A stretch of 64,000 bases of DNA from JAGVSR01 sp963825555 (GCA_963825555.1 CAWGTZ010000015.1:124001-188000); one strand, 5' to 3'; counted from the first letter of the stretch, positions 15,944-24,426 are shown. The notes: a model not told the origin generated them from the letters alone. Translations and numbers: made by a program.

Positions 15944-16471
15944 ATGCCGTTTACCACGTCTACTGATATCAAAGCTGCAAGTGATAAGGCGATGGCCAAA
16001 GAAGCATCTTTAAAGCCTGGTTCCGTAAACCAATTGGATCAATCCCCGATCCATCAATTGCATCGAGCAGGTCAGTGTGCGGCTGATATCTTCCAGGCCG
16101 AGATGGGCCTGGATGATCTGACGCCACGCCAGTATGCGGTGCTTCTGACCGTGTCTCAGAATGAGGGGCTGAGCCAAACTCAGTTGGTGGATAAGACGGG
16201 GATCGATCGTTCCACGCTTGCCGATATTGTTCGCCGGATGCTCAAGAAGGGTCTTCTGAGCCGCCGCCGGACGCGGGAAGATGCCCGCGCCTATGCCGTG
16301 AAGCTTACCGACGAGGGCTGGCGGTCTCTGAAGGCTGCCGACCCGGTGGCAAAGCGGGTCGACGAACGCATTCTGTCGGCTCTGCCGGCCCAGCAGCGCG
16401 ACCGTTTCTTGAGCGATCTGAATATGATCGTGCAAGCGCTCGGCAAGTTCCGAGATAATCCTACGGCCTGA
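15944..16471 (+). CDS. MarR family transcriptional regulator
   Basis: 175 residues from ATG 15944 behind GGGTGGAG. A winged helix-turn-helix is visible: LTPRQYAVLLTVSQNEGLSQ, TGIDRSTLADIVRRMLKKGLLSRRR, wing EDARAYAVKLTDEG. It probably acts as a dimer responding to a small ligand. It stands alone: the upstream yciB ends 193 bases before and the downstream asd is convergent, so the target is not evident. An upstream in-frame start at 15860 is unlikely. Confidence 0.92.
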   Translation: MPFTTSTDIKAASDKAMAKEASLKPGSVNQLDQSPIHQLHRAGQCAADIFQAEMGLDDLTPRQYAVLLTVSQNEGLSQTQLVDKTGIDRSTLADIVRRMLKKGLLSRRRTREDARAYAVKLTDEGWRSLKAADPVAKRVDERILSALPAQQRDRFLSDLNMIVQALGKFRDNPTA

Positions 16472-16510
16472 GAATTCGGCCGGCGGTAGAAGAAGATCAG
16501 ATGAAATCTT

Positions 16511-16535
16511 GCCGATCGCTCCGGCGATCGGCGGC
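16511..16535. terminator. Hairpin between convergent MarR and asd genes
   Basis: Perfect 9-bp stem GCCGATCGC (16511-16519) with GCGATCGGC (16524-16532), 4-base loop. The following bases GGCTTATT have few T, so it is a weak or rho-assisted terminator, positioned to serve both convergent genes. Confidence 0.5.
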
Positions 16536-16576
16536 TTATTGCTGGCGCGATTGGTTCGCAGCAGTTGGGGTCAGGA

Positions 16577-17605
16577 TCAGGCCGCTGATTTGAGCAGGCG
16601 CTGCTCGATCATGGACTCGGCGATCTGGATCGCGTTGAGCGCTGCGCCCTTCAAGAGATTGTCCGAGACGATCCACATCGCCAGCCCGTTCTCGACGGTG
16701 GCGTCCTCTCTGATCCGAGACACATAGGTAGAGAACTCGCCGGCTGCTTCCACCGGGGTCGCGTAACCGCCGGGTTCGCGCTTGTCGACGACGAGGATGC
16801 CCGGTGCGTTGCGCAGGATCTCGCGGGCTTCCTGATCACTGATGGGTCTGTCGAATTCAATGTTGACCGACTCCGAGTGACCGACGAAGACCGGCACCCG
16901 CACGCAAGTCGCCGTCACCTTGATCCTGGGATCGAGGATCTTCTTGGTCTCCGCCAGCATCTTCCATTCCTCCTTCGTGTAGCCGTCCTCCATGAAGACG
17001 TCGATGTGAGGAATGCAGTTGAACGCGATCTGCTTGGAAAACTTCTTCGGTTCGACCTCGGTGCCAGGCACGTACTTGGACTTCGTCTGCTGCCAAAGTT
17101 CGTCCATCGCTTCCTTGCCGGCGCCGGAGACGGACTGGTAGGTGGAGATGACGACGCGCCGGATGGTGGCCGCATCGTGCAGCGGCTTTAGGGCCACCAC
17201 GAGCTGGGCCGTGGAGCAATTCGGATTGGCGATGATGTTCTTCCTGGCGTACCCGCGGATTGCGTCCGGGTTTACCTCGGGCACGACAAGCGGCACGTCC
17301 TGGTCGTAGCGCCAACAGGAAGAGTTATCGATGACGACACAGCCCTTGGCGCCGATGCGGGGCGCCCATTCCTTGGCTACGCTCGACCCCGCCGACATCA
17401 GGCAGATATCGGCCTTGGAGAAGTCAAATGTTTCCAAATCCTGGCACTTGATCGTGCGATCGCCGAACGAAACCTCCGTGCCGATCGAACGGCGGGAGGC
17501 CAGGGCGTGGACTTCGGAGACAGGGAAGCGGCGCTCAAGCAGCACATTCATCATTTCGCGCCCGACGTTGCCGGTGGCGCCGACGACGGCAATCCTGTAG
17601 CCCAT
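16577..17605 (-). CDS. asd: Aspartate-semialdehyde dehydrogenase
   Basis: 342 residues from ATG 17605. Reduces beta-aspartyl phosphate to the semialdehyde for lysine/DAP, threonine and methionine. NADP-binding GATGNVGREM is at the N-terminus, the catalytic Cys130 lies in ANPNCSTAQL, and VSTYQSVSGAGKEAMDEL and the C-terminal DNLLKGAALNAIQIAE are typical. The dap genes dapF and dapB are in the same window but not linked in an operon. Confidence 0.97.
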   Translation of the reverse strand: MGYRIAVVGATGNVGREMMNVLLERRFPVSEVHALASRRSIGTEVSFGDRTIKCQDLETFDFSKADICLMSAGSSVAKEWAPRIGAKGCVVIDNSSCWRYDQDVPLVVPEVNPDAIRGYARKNIIANPNCSTAQLVVALKPLHDAATIRRVVISTYQSVSGAGKEAMDELWQQTKSKYVPGTEVEPKKFSKQIAFNCIPHIDVFMEDGYTKEEWKMLAETKKILDPRIKVTATCVRVPVFVGHSESVNIEFDRPISDQEAREILRNAPGILVVDKREPGGYATPVEAAGEFSTYVSRIREDATVENGLAMWIVSDNLLKGAALNAIQIAESMIEQRLLKSAA

Positions 17606-17858
17606 TTGATAGGTCCTTGAAATCCCTTGCGAAGCACCAAGCCTCGCGGGCGCTATTGCTAGCGATGTCTTTGCTGGCGATCCCATACGCGGGGTTTTCC
17701 CGTCTTTCAAGCCGGAGATGGGTCGCGGGGCTGGCGATGGGGCTCGCTTTGCCTCCCAGGCGGAAGGAGATTATCGCAGGCCAGGGTGGCGCGCCTTCAC
17801 TTCGTCGGGGCGACGATCCATGCTGGGCCTCCCTTTGGAGTTTCGAGAAAGCCTGAAG

Positions 17859-18302
17859 ATGCGGCGTTGGTTCATGCGGTGCAAGGCGGTGGCGTTCGGG
17901 GCGGCGCTGGCCATCGGGTTACCGGTGCTGGCCGAGCCTGGCTGGATGAGCGAGGCTGAACTCCTGGCCACCTTCACGGGCCGGAGCATCGATGGGCACT
18001 ACGAGGATGGAGACACATTTCACGAAAGCTATGCGGCCGACGGCGCAGTCTTATACCGCGATGCGCGTCGCGCATCCGGGGGCCGCTGGTCGGTACAGAC
18101 CGGCACTTTCTGCACGATCTACGATGATGACCCGGCCGGCGGCTGCTATCGGGTCCGGCAGGTGAGCGGGAACTGCTTCGAGTTCTATTTTGTGGCGCGC
18201 ACGGAAATACAGGCCAAGCGGGATCCCCGAAAGCCGGCGTGGACCGCGCGGGGATGGTTCCCCGAAAAGCCCTCGACCTGTGCGGCTGGAGAAAGCGTGT
18301 AG
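17859..18302 (+). CDS. Hypothetical secreted protein with three cysteines
   Basis: 147 residues from ATG 17859, with a signal peptide ending about AEPGW (residue 26). The mature part runs TFTGRSIDGHYEDGDTFHES, then a beta-rich stretch with Cys85, Cys96 and Cys106 (TFCTIYDDD, GGCYRVR, GNCFEFYF). The pattern recalls small periplasmic DUF995-type proteins of Rhizobiales, but I do not hold that assignment firmly. It could start at an in-frame ATG at 17820. It opens the 17.8-22.8 kb islet of uncharacterised secreted proteins. Confidence 0.75.
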   Translation: MRRWFMRCKAVAFGAALAIGLPVLAEPGWMSEAELLATFTGRSIDGHYEDGDTFHESYAADGAVLYRDARRASGGRWSVQTGTFCTIYDDDPAGGCYRVRQVSGNCFEFYFVARTEIQAKRDPRKPAWTARGWFPEKPSTCAAGESV

Positions 18303-18328
18303 GGCGAAATACCCAAGCATTCTTTGGG

Positions 18329-18344
18329 TAAACGGAACGTTAAC
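18329..18344 (+). promoter_or_regulatory. Near-consensus CtrA box upstream of the Cys/Lys-rich secreted protein
   Basis: TAAA-N7-TTAAC, 8 of 9 bases of the alphaproteobacterial CtrA site TTAA-N7-TTAAC. It lies 181 bases ahead of the ATG at 18525. The distance is long, so it is only a candidate; the perfect box at 22470 in the same islet adds weight. Confidence 0.4.
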
Positions 18345-18524
18345 GACCTCGCCCTTACGATACGATTGCAGCCCCGGATTTTGGGCCGGCCCGAGACATG
18401 CGGCGGTCGTGCCCTGGCGATTCCAGGAAAAGTACGATATGGATCAAGACCATCGTTCCGACTTGAAGTTATGGTCGTTGTACATTGTCGCTTCAGCGGC
18501 AAGAAAATTCGGCCGGGATGTGTG

Positions 18525-19550
18525 ATGCGTAGCCCGCTTCCAGCTGCTTTGCTCGTTTTGTCCGTATCCGCCTTGGATGCGAACGCAGTCGGTTGGCAGA
18601 CGCGACTGAATTGCGCGAGCGATTACTACGCCTACTGCTCTCAGCACGCTGTCGGTTCGGCTGCCCTTCGTAAGTGCATGCGCGACAACGGCCCGCGCCT
18701 TTCGAAGTCTTGCGTCAACGCTCTGATCTCGGATGGCGAGATCTCCAAGGCTGAAGTTGAGCGGCAGAAGGAAAAGATTACGGCAGCCAAGGCCAAGTCC
18801 CAGTCGAAGCCGGAGCCTCAAAAAGAAGCCAAGAAAGATACCAAGGCGGATACGAAGTCGGCTGCCAAGACTGAAAGCGCGCCCAAGAAGTCGAAAGTGG
18901 CAGAACGCACCAAGGGCTCGGATCCTGCAAAGGCCGATGCGGCCGCGTCGGGCAAGGTACAGACCGTTGCCCTGCCGGTGCCGAAGCCGCAAATAGCGCC
19001 GGAGCGTGAAGCGGGTCTGCTCGATCAAGAGACGTACGAGGCCCTCAAAAGGCGGGTGCACCATTTCCTGGCTGATCCAGACACGCTGCACCCGGTGGTT
19101 CCTCAGTTCGTGACCGAGCAAGAGGCGCTTGCCGAAACCGACTCCGTGAACCCCGCGCAGACGGAGGCTGCGATTGTGGCTCCCATTCCCATGGAGCCTA
19201 CGGAAAATACCGCGGAGGCGAATGTGGCCTCGGAGCCTGTCAATTCCGAGATAGCCGCGCCGGAGTTGCCAACCGCGGCCGTGTCTGAGCCCGAGACAGG
19301 CAGCGAGGTTCCGGCCGATGATAGGAACGTCGAGAAGGCGGTGACGCCGCCTTCCCGCGAGAGGGTCAAGAAGACCACCAAATCGTCTCCGGGTTACTCT
19401 TCCAGTAAAATGAGCCTCGGCAAGAAGTCTGCGGCGGAAAAGAGTGCGCCTGAAGTACCGCCAAATGCACAGTCGTGGAATGAGTATATGGAGCGCCGGT
19501 TCGAAGGGGGCCTGAATTACGAAGGTCTCGGCGCCCGTTTCTCCAAATAA
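18525..19550 (+). CDS. Secreted Cys-rich protein with long Lys/Ala/Pro-rich low-complexity body
   Basis: 341 residues from ATG 18525 (a GTG directly precedes it). Signal peptide to about residue 21, then a small domain with four cysteines (Cys30, 38, 51, 63) reminiscent of cysteine-rich-repeat periplasmic proteins. Residues about 75-150 are Lys/Ala/Glu-rich and coiled-coil-like. The remainder is an acidic, Pro/Ala/Val-rich disordered stretch ending in NYEGLGARFSK. No enzyme motif. It may bridge cell-wall or envelope components; function unknown. GTG and ATG starts further upstream lack a signal peptide. Confidence 0.75.
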   Translation: MRSPLPAALLVLSVSALDANAVGWQTRLNCASDYYAYCSQHAVGSAALRKCMRDNGPRLSKSCVNALISDGEISKAEVERQKEKITAAKAKSQSKPEPQKEAKKDTKADTKSAAKTESAPKKSKVAERTKGSDPAKADAAASGKVQTVALPVPKPQIAPEREAGLLDQETYEALKRRVHHFLADPDTLHPVVPQFVTEQEALAETDSVNPAQTEAAIVAPIPMEPTENTAEANVASEPVNSEIAAPELPTAAVSEPETGSEVPADDRNVEKAVTPPSRERVKKTTKSSPGYSSSKMSLGKKSAAEKSAPEVPPNAQSWNEYMERRFEGGLNYEGLGARFSK

Positions 19551-19818
19551 TACCCAGATCGCCGCCAATTCCCAGCTATTGTGCTCGTTAATTCCAGTGG
19601 CTCCCTTTCTTCGCAATAGGTTGAGCGCTTTTCAAGATACGGGTTCATTGCGCGCTGCATTTTCCGACGGACGAAAATCATCGCCGTTCTAAATCCAAAA
19701 GAAATCCAGCCATTGCCGTTGTTTTATTGCATAGAATTTTAAACAACTTCGCCTGAAATACGAAACAGGTTTCCGGTCAGCCGGTTTTTTGCTTCGGCAT
19801 CCAGGGGGAGTTTGGTCC

Positions 19819-20463
19819 ATGTTTCGTTTGCATTTAGGTTTGTGCATTGCCGCTACGGCCACCGCTTTGTCCATCCTTTCGTTCGGCATTCTGGAGCGCC
19901 CTCGGGGGGCTTCGCTGGCCGAGATCCACTCATCAGCTCAGGAGGCCGCATTTCGCGCCGCGCGCAATGCTGAGATCGCCAGGTCGCTGAGAGCTTATAC
20001 GGCAGAGCGCGCCCGGGCATTCGTGGCAGCGCGCAACATGGAGATTACGCGCTCCCTCGCAGCCTACACAGCACAGCGTGAGCGGGCCTTCGCTCTGGCC
20101 CGCAATGCGGAAATCGAGCTCATTTCTGCTACGGTCGAGGCTCAGAGGAACGCGATCTTCACGGAGGCGCGCAACGAGGAGATCGCTCAGTCGGTCCGGG
20201 CTTATGAGGCACGGCGCGATCAGGCCTTTGCGGAAGCGCGTAATCTCGAGATCGAGGCCTCACTGGCAGCTCATGAGGCTCAGCGTGCGGCAGCGTTCGT
20301 CGAGGCGCGTCAGGCCGAGATCGACAGATCGCTGGCCGCGACGGCCATGCAGCGGGCCAGAGCGTTCATCCAGGCACGCAACGAGGAAATTGATCGTTCG
20401 ATAGCCGCCTACGAACAAAGCCGCGGGCCCGTGCAGACGGCAGCAATTACGCAAGAAGACTAG
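19819..20463 (+). CDS. Membrane-anchored protein made of seven 23-residue repeats
   Basis: 214 residues from ATG 19819 (GGGGGAG lies upstream). Residues 8-26 form a hydrophobic signal anchor. Residues 44-204 are seven uninterrupted 23-residue repeats with consensus AF-x-x-ARN-x-EI-x-xSL-x-AY-x-AxR-x-x; alanine, arginine, glutamate and the ARN..EI core are conserved, and no proline occurs until the end of the last unit. The pattern predicts one long alpha-helix or extended helical rod facing the periplasm. The last ten residues are unrelated. I do not recognise the family. It could be a spacer or envelope-tethering protein. Confidence 0.85.
   Translation: MFRLHLGLCIAATATALSILSFGILERPRGASLAEIHSSAQEAAFRAARNAEIARSLRAYTAERARAFVAARNMEITRSLAAYTAQRERAFALARNAEIELISATVEAQRNAIFTEARNEEIAQSVRAYEARRDQAFAEARNLEIEASLAAHEAQRAAAFVEARQAEIDRSLAATAMQRARAFIQARNEEIDRSIAAYEQSRGPVQTAAITQED
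19948..20430 (+). repeat. Seven tandem 69-bp coding repeats
   Basis: Protein-level repeat of 23 residues: units at residues 44-66, 67-89, 90-112, 113-135, 136-158, 159-181 and 182-204 of the gene at 19819. The DNA units have diverged at many positions, so the array is old and kept by selection on the protein. Confidence 0.88.
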
Positions 20464-20472
20464 CTAAGCGAA

Positions 20473-20503
20473 AGGCCCTGGGCGCTGTGAAATCCCAGGG
20501 CCT
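20473..20503 (+). terminator. Terminator of the repeat-protein gene
   Basis: Perfect 10-bp stem AGGCCCTGGG (20473-20482) with CCCAGGGCCT (20494-20503), 11-base loop, starting 10 bases after the stop. The tail CTCTCTTG is only moderately T-rich. Confidence 0.65.
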
Positions 20504-20827
20504 CTCTTGAAGATCGTATAACGATCAAGAGTTCAGCGCGTACCGCCTGATCCCGTGCTGCAGCTGGCCGGCCGTGCCCGGACCTCTGATGGGGCGCAAG
20601 GTCCGAAATGAGCGGCTGATGCCGCTATTGCCTCCTGCTCGCCGACGATCCTCGTGCTGCCCGTCCTCGCAACCTTTCAGTACATTCCAGAAAACGCCGA
20701 GCCGACGAAGTTCGGCGACATCCGGAAGCGACCGCAACACGCCAATGATCGTCGCCCCGCAAAAGCCGGTCGTCAATTGCCCGGTGCAAACATGCTTTCT
20801 AACGAGCCGGTTTCTTCGGCTCGACGG
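20504..20827. other. Stretch without a supportable gene
   Basis: About 320 bases between the repeat protein and the convergent TadG-like gene. Short open frames exist on both strands (for example 20525-20776 minus), but none has a ribosome-binding site, a recognisable motif or coding-like composition. It could be gene remnant. Confidence 0.4.
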
Positions 20828-22057
20828 TTAGGACGAGATTCGCAGGCCGTTCAGCTCTTTGGCGATCTTCTGAAACGTCTCGCGCAGCTGGTTGCCATTT
20901 TTCGCGTCGAAGAAGTGCGTCGGGGTCGTCGCGCAATATTGCAGAATAGCCAGTGCGCCTGCGGGCGCCTGAAAGCCGACGGTATAGATCGTGATTCCGG
21001 AGGTTTTCATGTTGTCACAGATCTTCTGGGCCTGGACCTGGGAGTTCCCGTTGGCGGACTCGTAGGACTTGTTGAACTCGCCGTCCGTCATGAGGATTGC
21101 GACCTTCCTGACTTCGGGATCGTTGTAGGCGCGAGGTGCCGAGCTTTCCGGGAAGACGCTGCTCCACTCGGGGGAGATAAGGTACCAGGCCCATGCCACG
21201 CCGAGGTGGCCGGCCGTCATGCCAACGGCTTGCATGGAGTCGATGGCTGTCGTGAGTTCGTCCAGGTCATCGGTAAGAGGCACGACCTCGCTCGAGGGGC
21301 AGGCTGAGGATTTCTTACCCAGTAATCCGCCAGTCGGTCCCTTGTCTTTGAAGGCATTCGCGCCGGGGCGCTCCGTGACGCACGTTGTGCCCTTACCGGC
21401 TTGAGAATTCCCGCCGCCGTTTCCTTGACCAGCAATGGAACCAGAGAGAGAGCCCGCGTTGACGGCCGTATCGAATGGCGCGATCGCAATGCGGTTGCTG
21501 CTGGAGCCATCGCCATCGGTCAGCAGGATGTCGACGAGGTCCTTGGCGGCAAGCTTGAGTTCGGCAATGCGCGAGCCCTTCATGGAACCGCTGACGTCGA
21601 GCATCATTGAGACTTCGACGTCTTTGGCGTCGAACACGGCCGTGGCCCGCGTGGCCACGTCCATGCTTTTCTTACCCATGATCGCAGCGAATGTCGTGGG
21701 TACTTCCAGATCGAGAAGCAAGGAGACCGTGTTTGTTTCCCTGACACTCTGGGTGACGAAACTCTTTATTTGCGCGTCGCCGTTCGCGATACCTTGGAAA
21801 TTCGCCGCGAAGTAGCGTTGAGCGATAGCTTCGAGCGCCTCGTCCGACGGCTTTTCGATACGCAGCGCTTTGGCGGTTGCAAGCGCCGCAGCATCGAGCG
21901 CGGCAGCAGATTGCGCCGAGATGCGGCTGGCGCGAGACGCGTCGACGGCAATGCCCGATATGATCATAATGACGAGGATCATGAGGCCGAACAACGGAGC
22001 AACCACGCCCTCGTCACTTCTGTGGAAGGAGCGCACGCGGCAAATGCAAGAATGCAT
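20828..22057 (-). CDS. TadG-like pilus-assembly family protein with von Willebrand A domain
   Basis: 409 residues. Residues 15-38 match the TadE/TadG N-terminal segment (EGVVAPLFGLMILVIMIISGIAVD), and residues 41-70 are the Ala-rich helix after it. A von Willebrand type A domain starts near residue 148 with the MIDAS motif DVSGSM (Asp154), then a Gly/Ser-rich insert with two cysteine pairs, ILMTDGEFN and YTVGFQAP, and CATTPTHFFDAKNGNQLRETF. Such proteins are often encoded with Flp/Tad pilus genes, but no tad gene is near. It is probably an envelope metal-dependent adhesion or assembly protein. Confidence 0.88.
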   Translation of the reverse strand: MHSCICRVRSFHRSDEGVVAPLFGLMILVIMIISGIAVDASRASRISAQSAAALDAAALATAKALRIEKPSDEALEAIAQRYFAANFQGIANGDAQIKSFVTQSVRETNTVSLLLDLEVPTTFAAIMGKKSMDVATRATAVFDAKDVEVSMMLDVSGSMKGSRIAELKLAAKDLVDILLTDGDGSSSNRIAIAPFDTAVNAGSLSGSIAGQGNGGGNSQAGKGTTCVTERPGANAFKDKGPTGGLLGKKSSACPSSEVVPLTDDLDELTTAIDSMQAVGMTAGHLGVAWAWYLISPEWSSVFPESSAPRAYNDPEVRKVAILMTDGEFNKSYESANGNSQVQAQKICDNMKTSGITIYTVGFQAPAGALAILQYCATTPTHFFDAKNGNQLRETFQKIAKELNGLRISS

Positions 22058-22530
22058 GTCGAGATCTCATTAAGAACAATTTTGTTGAGTTCGGGATGGG
22101 GAGAGCTGGATAGAGTGGTGGTCTAATGAGCAGAGGCCGGCCCTCAGGAGGTCCGGAAAAAAAGATGCATGAATGAGAGAATTTCGTCCAACAATGAAGG
22201 TAAACGCGAATAGCGAATTCCTATTCCGCAGGGAAAAGACATGAGCAAATTGGGTTCAATTTAATTTTCAAAAGAACAACCTTCTCGGATCATCCGCATA
22301 AGTTGGAAAATAACTTTGAAATAAGGAATTGGCGATTTTTGAATCGGAACTTCGCGCCGCTTCAGACGCCTCCGGATGCCGTTCCCAAGTGATGCGGATG
22401 TGGCCAACAAGAGAGAAGACGTCCGGGGTGAGAATAAATCCGGTTCATCCACCGGGCAGGGTGCGAGGGTTAAGGCCTTGTTAACCGGCGCCGTGGGAGG
22501 GTGCGCCAGTTCCGCTTCTGTTCCAGAGGC
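22058..22530. other. AT-richer divergent regulatory region
   Basis: 473 bases between the divergent TadG-like gene and the small secreted protein at 22531, with lower GC than its surroundings and no coding signal. It contains the perfect CtrA box at 22470-22485 and probably promoters for both genes. Confidence 0.6.
22470..22485 (+). promoter_or_regulatory. Perfect CtrA-binding box (TTAA-N7-TTAAC)
   Basis: TTAAGGCCTTGTTAAC matches all nine specified positions of the alphaproteobacterial CtrA consensus. It lies 46 bases ahead of the ATG at 22531, where a phosphorylated CtrA would overlap or activate a promoter, and is also in the shared region with the TadG-like gene. CtrA controls cell-cycle and polar-structure genes in budding alphaproteobacteria. 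Confidence 0.65.
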
Positions 22531-22818
22531 ATGTGTATGCGACGGCTTCCCAAGATTTTGATTTTTGGTTTTCTCGGTTATGCGGTCGTGACGGCAACGC
22601 CGGACCAGCAAACGCGGATCTTGGACGGAATGGGTGCGATCAGGGATGCGGCCGTCGAGGCCTGCCAGCGTGAGGGGAGCCTGTGCTCTCGGGCCTTCCA
22701 GTACGTCGGGACGGCCGTGAGCCAGTCTCTCACCGATGATCCGAAGCCGTGGATGGATGACGAGAGCAAACGCGCCGCGGCTGGTCAAACCGAGCCCCTT
22801 GCCTCTCCCAAGCCCTAG
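22531..22818 (+). CDS. Small hypothetical membrane or secreted protein
   Basis: 95 residues (ATG 22531; ATG 22537 is equally possible). A single hydrophobic segment (LPKILIFGFLGYAVVTA) is followed by a short polar region with Cys45 and Cys52 and a charged C-terminus. No family recognised. It is preceded by a perfect CtrA box and CCAGAGGC. The gene may be cell-cycle regulated, which would explain its position in the islet. Confidence 0.65.
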   Translation: MCMRRLPKILIFGFLGYAVVTATPDQQTRILDGMGAIRDAAVEACQREGSLCSRAFQYVGTAVSQSLTDDPKPWMDDESKRAAAGQTEPLASPKP

Positions 22819-22878
22819 GCACCCTGGCACTGGCGTATCGCTGCGGCCCTCGACGCGAATTTGACAGACTTTGGCTTT

Positions 22879-24117
22879 TCACAGATTGCTCATGGCTGCC
22901 CGAAGCCTCTGCTTGTCGGCCTCCACGGGCAGCGCTGCGTTCGCCCTTTCCAATGCCTCGGCGGACATCCTCCGCGCTGCAATCCCGATCGTATCCGGCG
23001 CCAATCGCGACAGCGCCGCGAGAGCCTTTTGCAGGCGGATCTGAACTTCAATTACCGCAGCGCCATCGCGCGCGATGGGCTGGAATGCATCCTCCAGCAT
23101 GTCGTCGGCTTGAATGGGAGGCACGTGCAGCCGGGGGTACAGCGTCTCGCCGCCCAGCTTGGGGTGCCAGTTGGAGAGGATTCTCACCAAACGCCCGAGC
23201 ACGTCGATCGCAGTGCCGGGATCGTTGACCGCGGGCGAAAGGGCGCGCGAAGCGATCTCGGAGAGAACAATCAGACCGAAGCGAGGATCCTGATCGAACG
23301 TGCGCATCGCCTCGACGGTGAAAGCGGCGCAGAGCCGTTGGGAATGCTCGTCGCTGACGGAAGCGCCGGTGACATAGAGCAGAGGCGCGCCGGGATGGGC
23401 GAAGCTTCCAGGAAGATCGACAAGCCAGATCTCAGCATCCATCTCCTCTGCACAATCCGAGAGCGCGCGAAGATCGATGTGCTGAACGTAGCCTATGCTT
23501 GTCGGAGGGACGGAAATTGCGCCCGCGGGAGCGGCACCATGGAACGCTTTTCCTCCCAGGTACGGGGACTCGGCGCGCGTCGTGAGGGCCTCTGTCGCGG
23601 CCTCTTCGACGCGATCCAGGGTATCGCCGACCCTGCCAAACTTCATCAGATGAATGATCCAGCGAAGCAGTGCCATGGCTACCAATGCGACGACCGTCAC
23701 GGTGACAACAAAAAGCACCACGCGACCTTTTTGGCTGTACACATCGGCATTCAGGGCAATGATGCCGACCAGACTGAATAGAAACGCTCCTACGAAGGTT
23801 GCCAGAACATTCTGTGTTGTGCGGTCTTCCTGCAGAAGCTGCGTCGCCCGCGGAGTCGCATTGCTCGATGCCGCCGCATAAGCCTGCACGGCGATGGAAA
23901 GAGAGAATGTTGCGACCGCAAGCATAGACGAGGCCAGAATGCCAAGGATCTGATCGACCGCATCGGCTCCGATCTGGGTGGCGAAGGTGTCCGGAATAAA
24001 GGGGGCCAGAACCACGCCCGCCAGCGCTGCAGCGACACCGAGAAATGCGAAGGAGACCGCGCGGACCCAGATTTCGCGGAGGGCTTGCCGGATCCGCCAA
24101 CCCATCTTTCCGATCAT
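22879..24117 (-). CDS. DUF2254 integral membrane protein
   Basis: 412 residues. Four membrane segments fall in the first 150 residues (around 18-40, 56-80, 105-125, 132-152), with the family-like stretch SSMLAVATFSLSIAVQAYAAASSNATPRA. A soluble C-terminal half follows with RALSPAVNDPGTAIDVL and PRLHVPPIQADDMLEDAFQPIARDGA. DUF2254 proteins are widespread and of unknown function. It is convergent with the small protein at 22531. Confidence 0.88.
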   Translation of the reverse strand: MIGKMGWRIRQALREIWVRAVSFAFLGVAAALAGVVLAPFIPDTFATQIGADAVDQILGILASSMLAVATFSLSIAVQAYAAASSNATPRATQLLQEDRTTQNVLATFVGAFLFSLVGIIALNADVYSQKGRVVLFVVTVTVVALVAMALLRWIIHLMKFGRVGDTLDRVEEAATEALTTRAESPYLGGKAFHGAAPAGAISVPPTSIGYVQHIDLRALSDCAEEMDAEIWLVDLPGSFAHPGAPLLYVTGASVSDEHSQRLCAAFTVEAMRTFDQDPRFGLIVLSEIASRALSPAVNDPGTAIDVLGRLVRILSNWHPKLGGETLYPRLHVPPIQADDMLEDAFQPIARDGAAVIEVQIRLQKALAALSRLAPDTIGIAARRMSAEALERANAALPVEADKQRLRAAMSNL

Positions 24118-24369
24118 GTCTGCTCCATTGTTAAAGGAAGCGTGCGTTCTTCACGACTGAGCTGCCTTGCCGGGCAATCATTCTAGGGTGTCTTTGCCGC
24201 CCTAACATATTTGATTTGGCAGCCGTAGGCGCGCATCTCGGACCGTGGGTTGTGTCAGTACCGGTTGCGGGTCTCTCAATGTCGAAAGAGCAGGGTCACA
24301 ACGGCGCGGTGTCTTGCAAAAACGCGCGTTTCTAAGCGTCGCTCGCACGATCCATTGGTCATGCCAGTC

Positions 24370-24397
24370 AAAAAAAGCCGGAGCTTCCGCTCCGGCT
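24370..24397 (-). terminator. Terminator of leuB
   Basis: Stem AGCCGGAGC (24376-24384) with GCTCCGGCT (24389-24397), 4-base loop, followed on the minus strand by the T-run complementary to 24370-24375. It lies 30 bases past the leuB stop. The rest of 24118-24426 shows no gene. Confidence 0.85.
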
Positions 24398-24426
24398 TCT
24401 TACAGGGATGAGGAGCACTGGGTGTG

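Noticed and set aside
18444..19616. Long minus-strand open frame (390 codons) opposite the Lys/Ala-rich secreted protein
   Set aside because: Its product is Arg/Leu-rich low complexity, a mirror of GC-rich codons in the real plus-strand gene, with no ribosome-binding site or motif.
19948..20430. Tandem repeats that could suggest a CRISPR array
   Set aside because: The 69-bp units are diverged, contiguous, in frame and contain no unique spacers; they encode a protein repeat.
20525..20776. Minus-strand open frame of 83 codons
   Set aside because: No ribosome-binding site, no motif and no hydrophobic segment.
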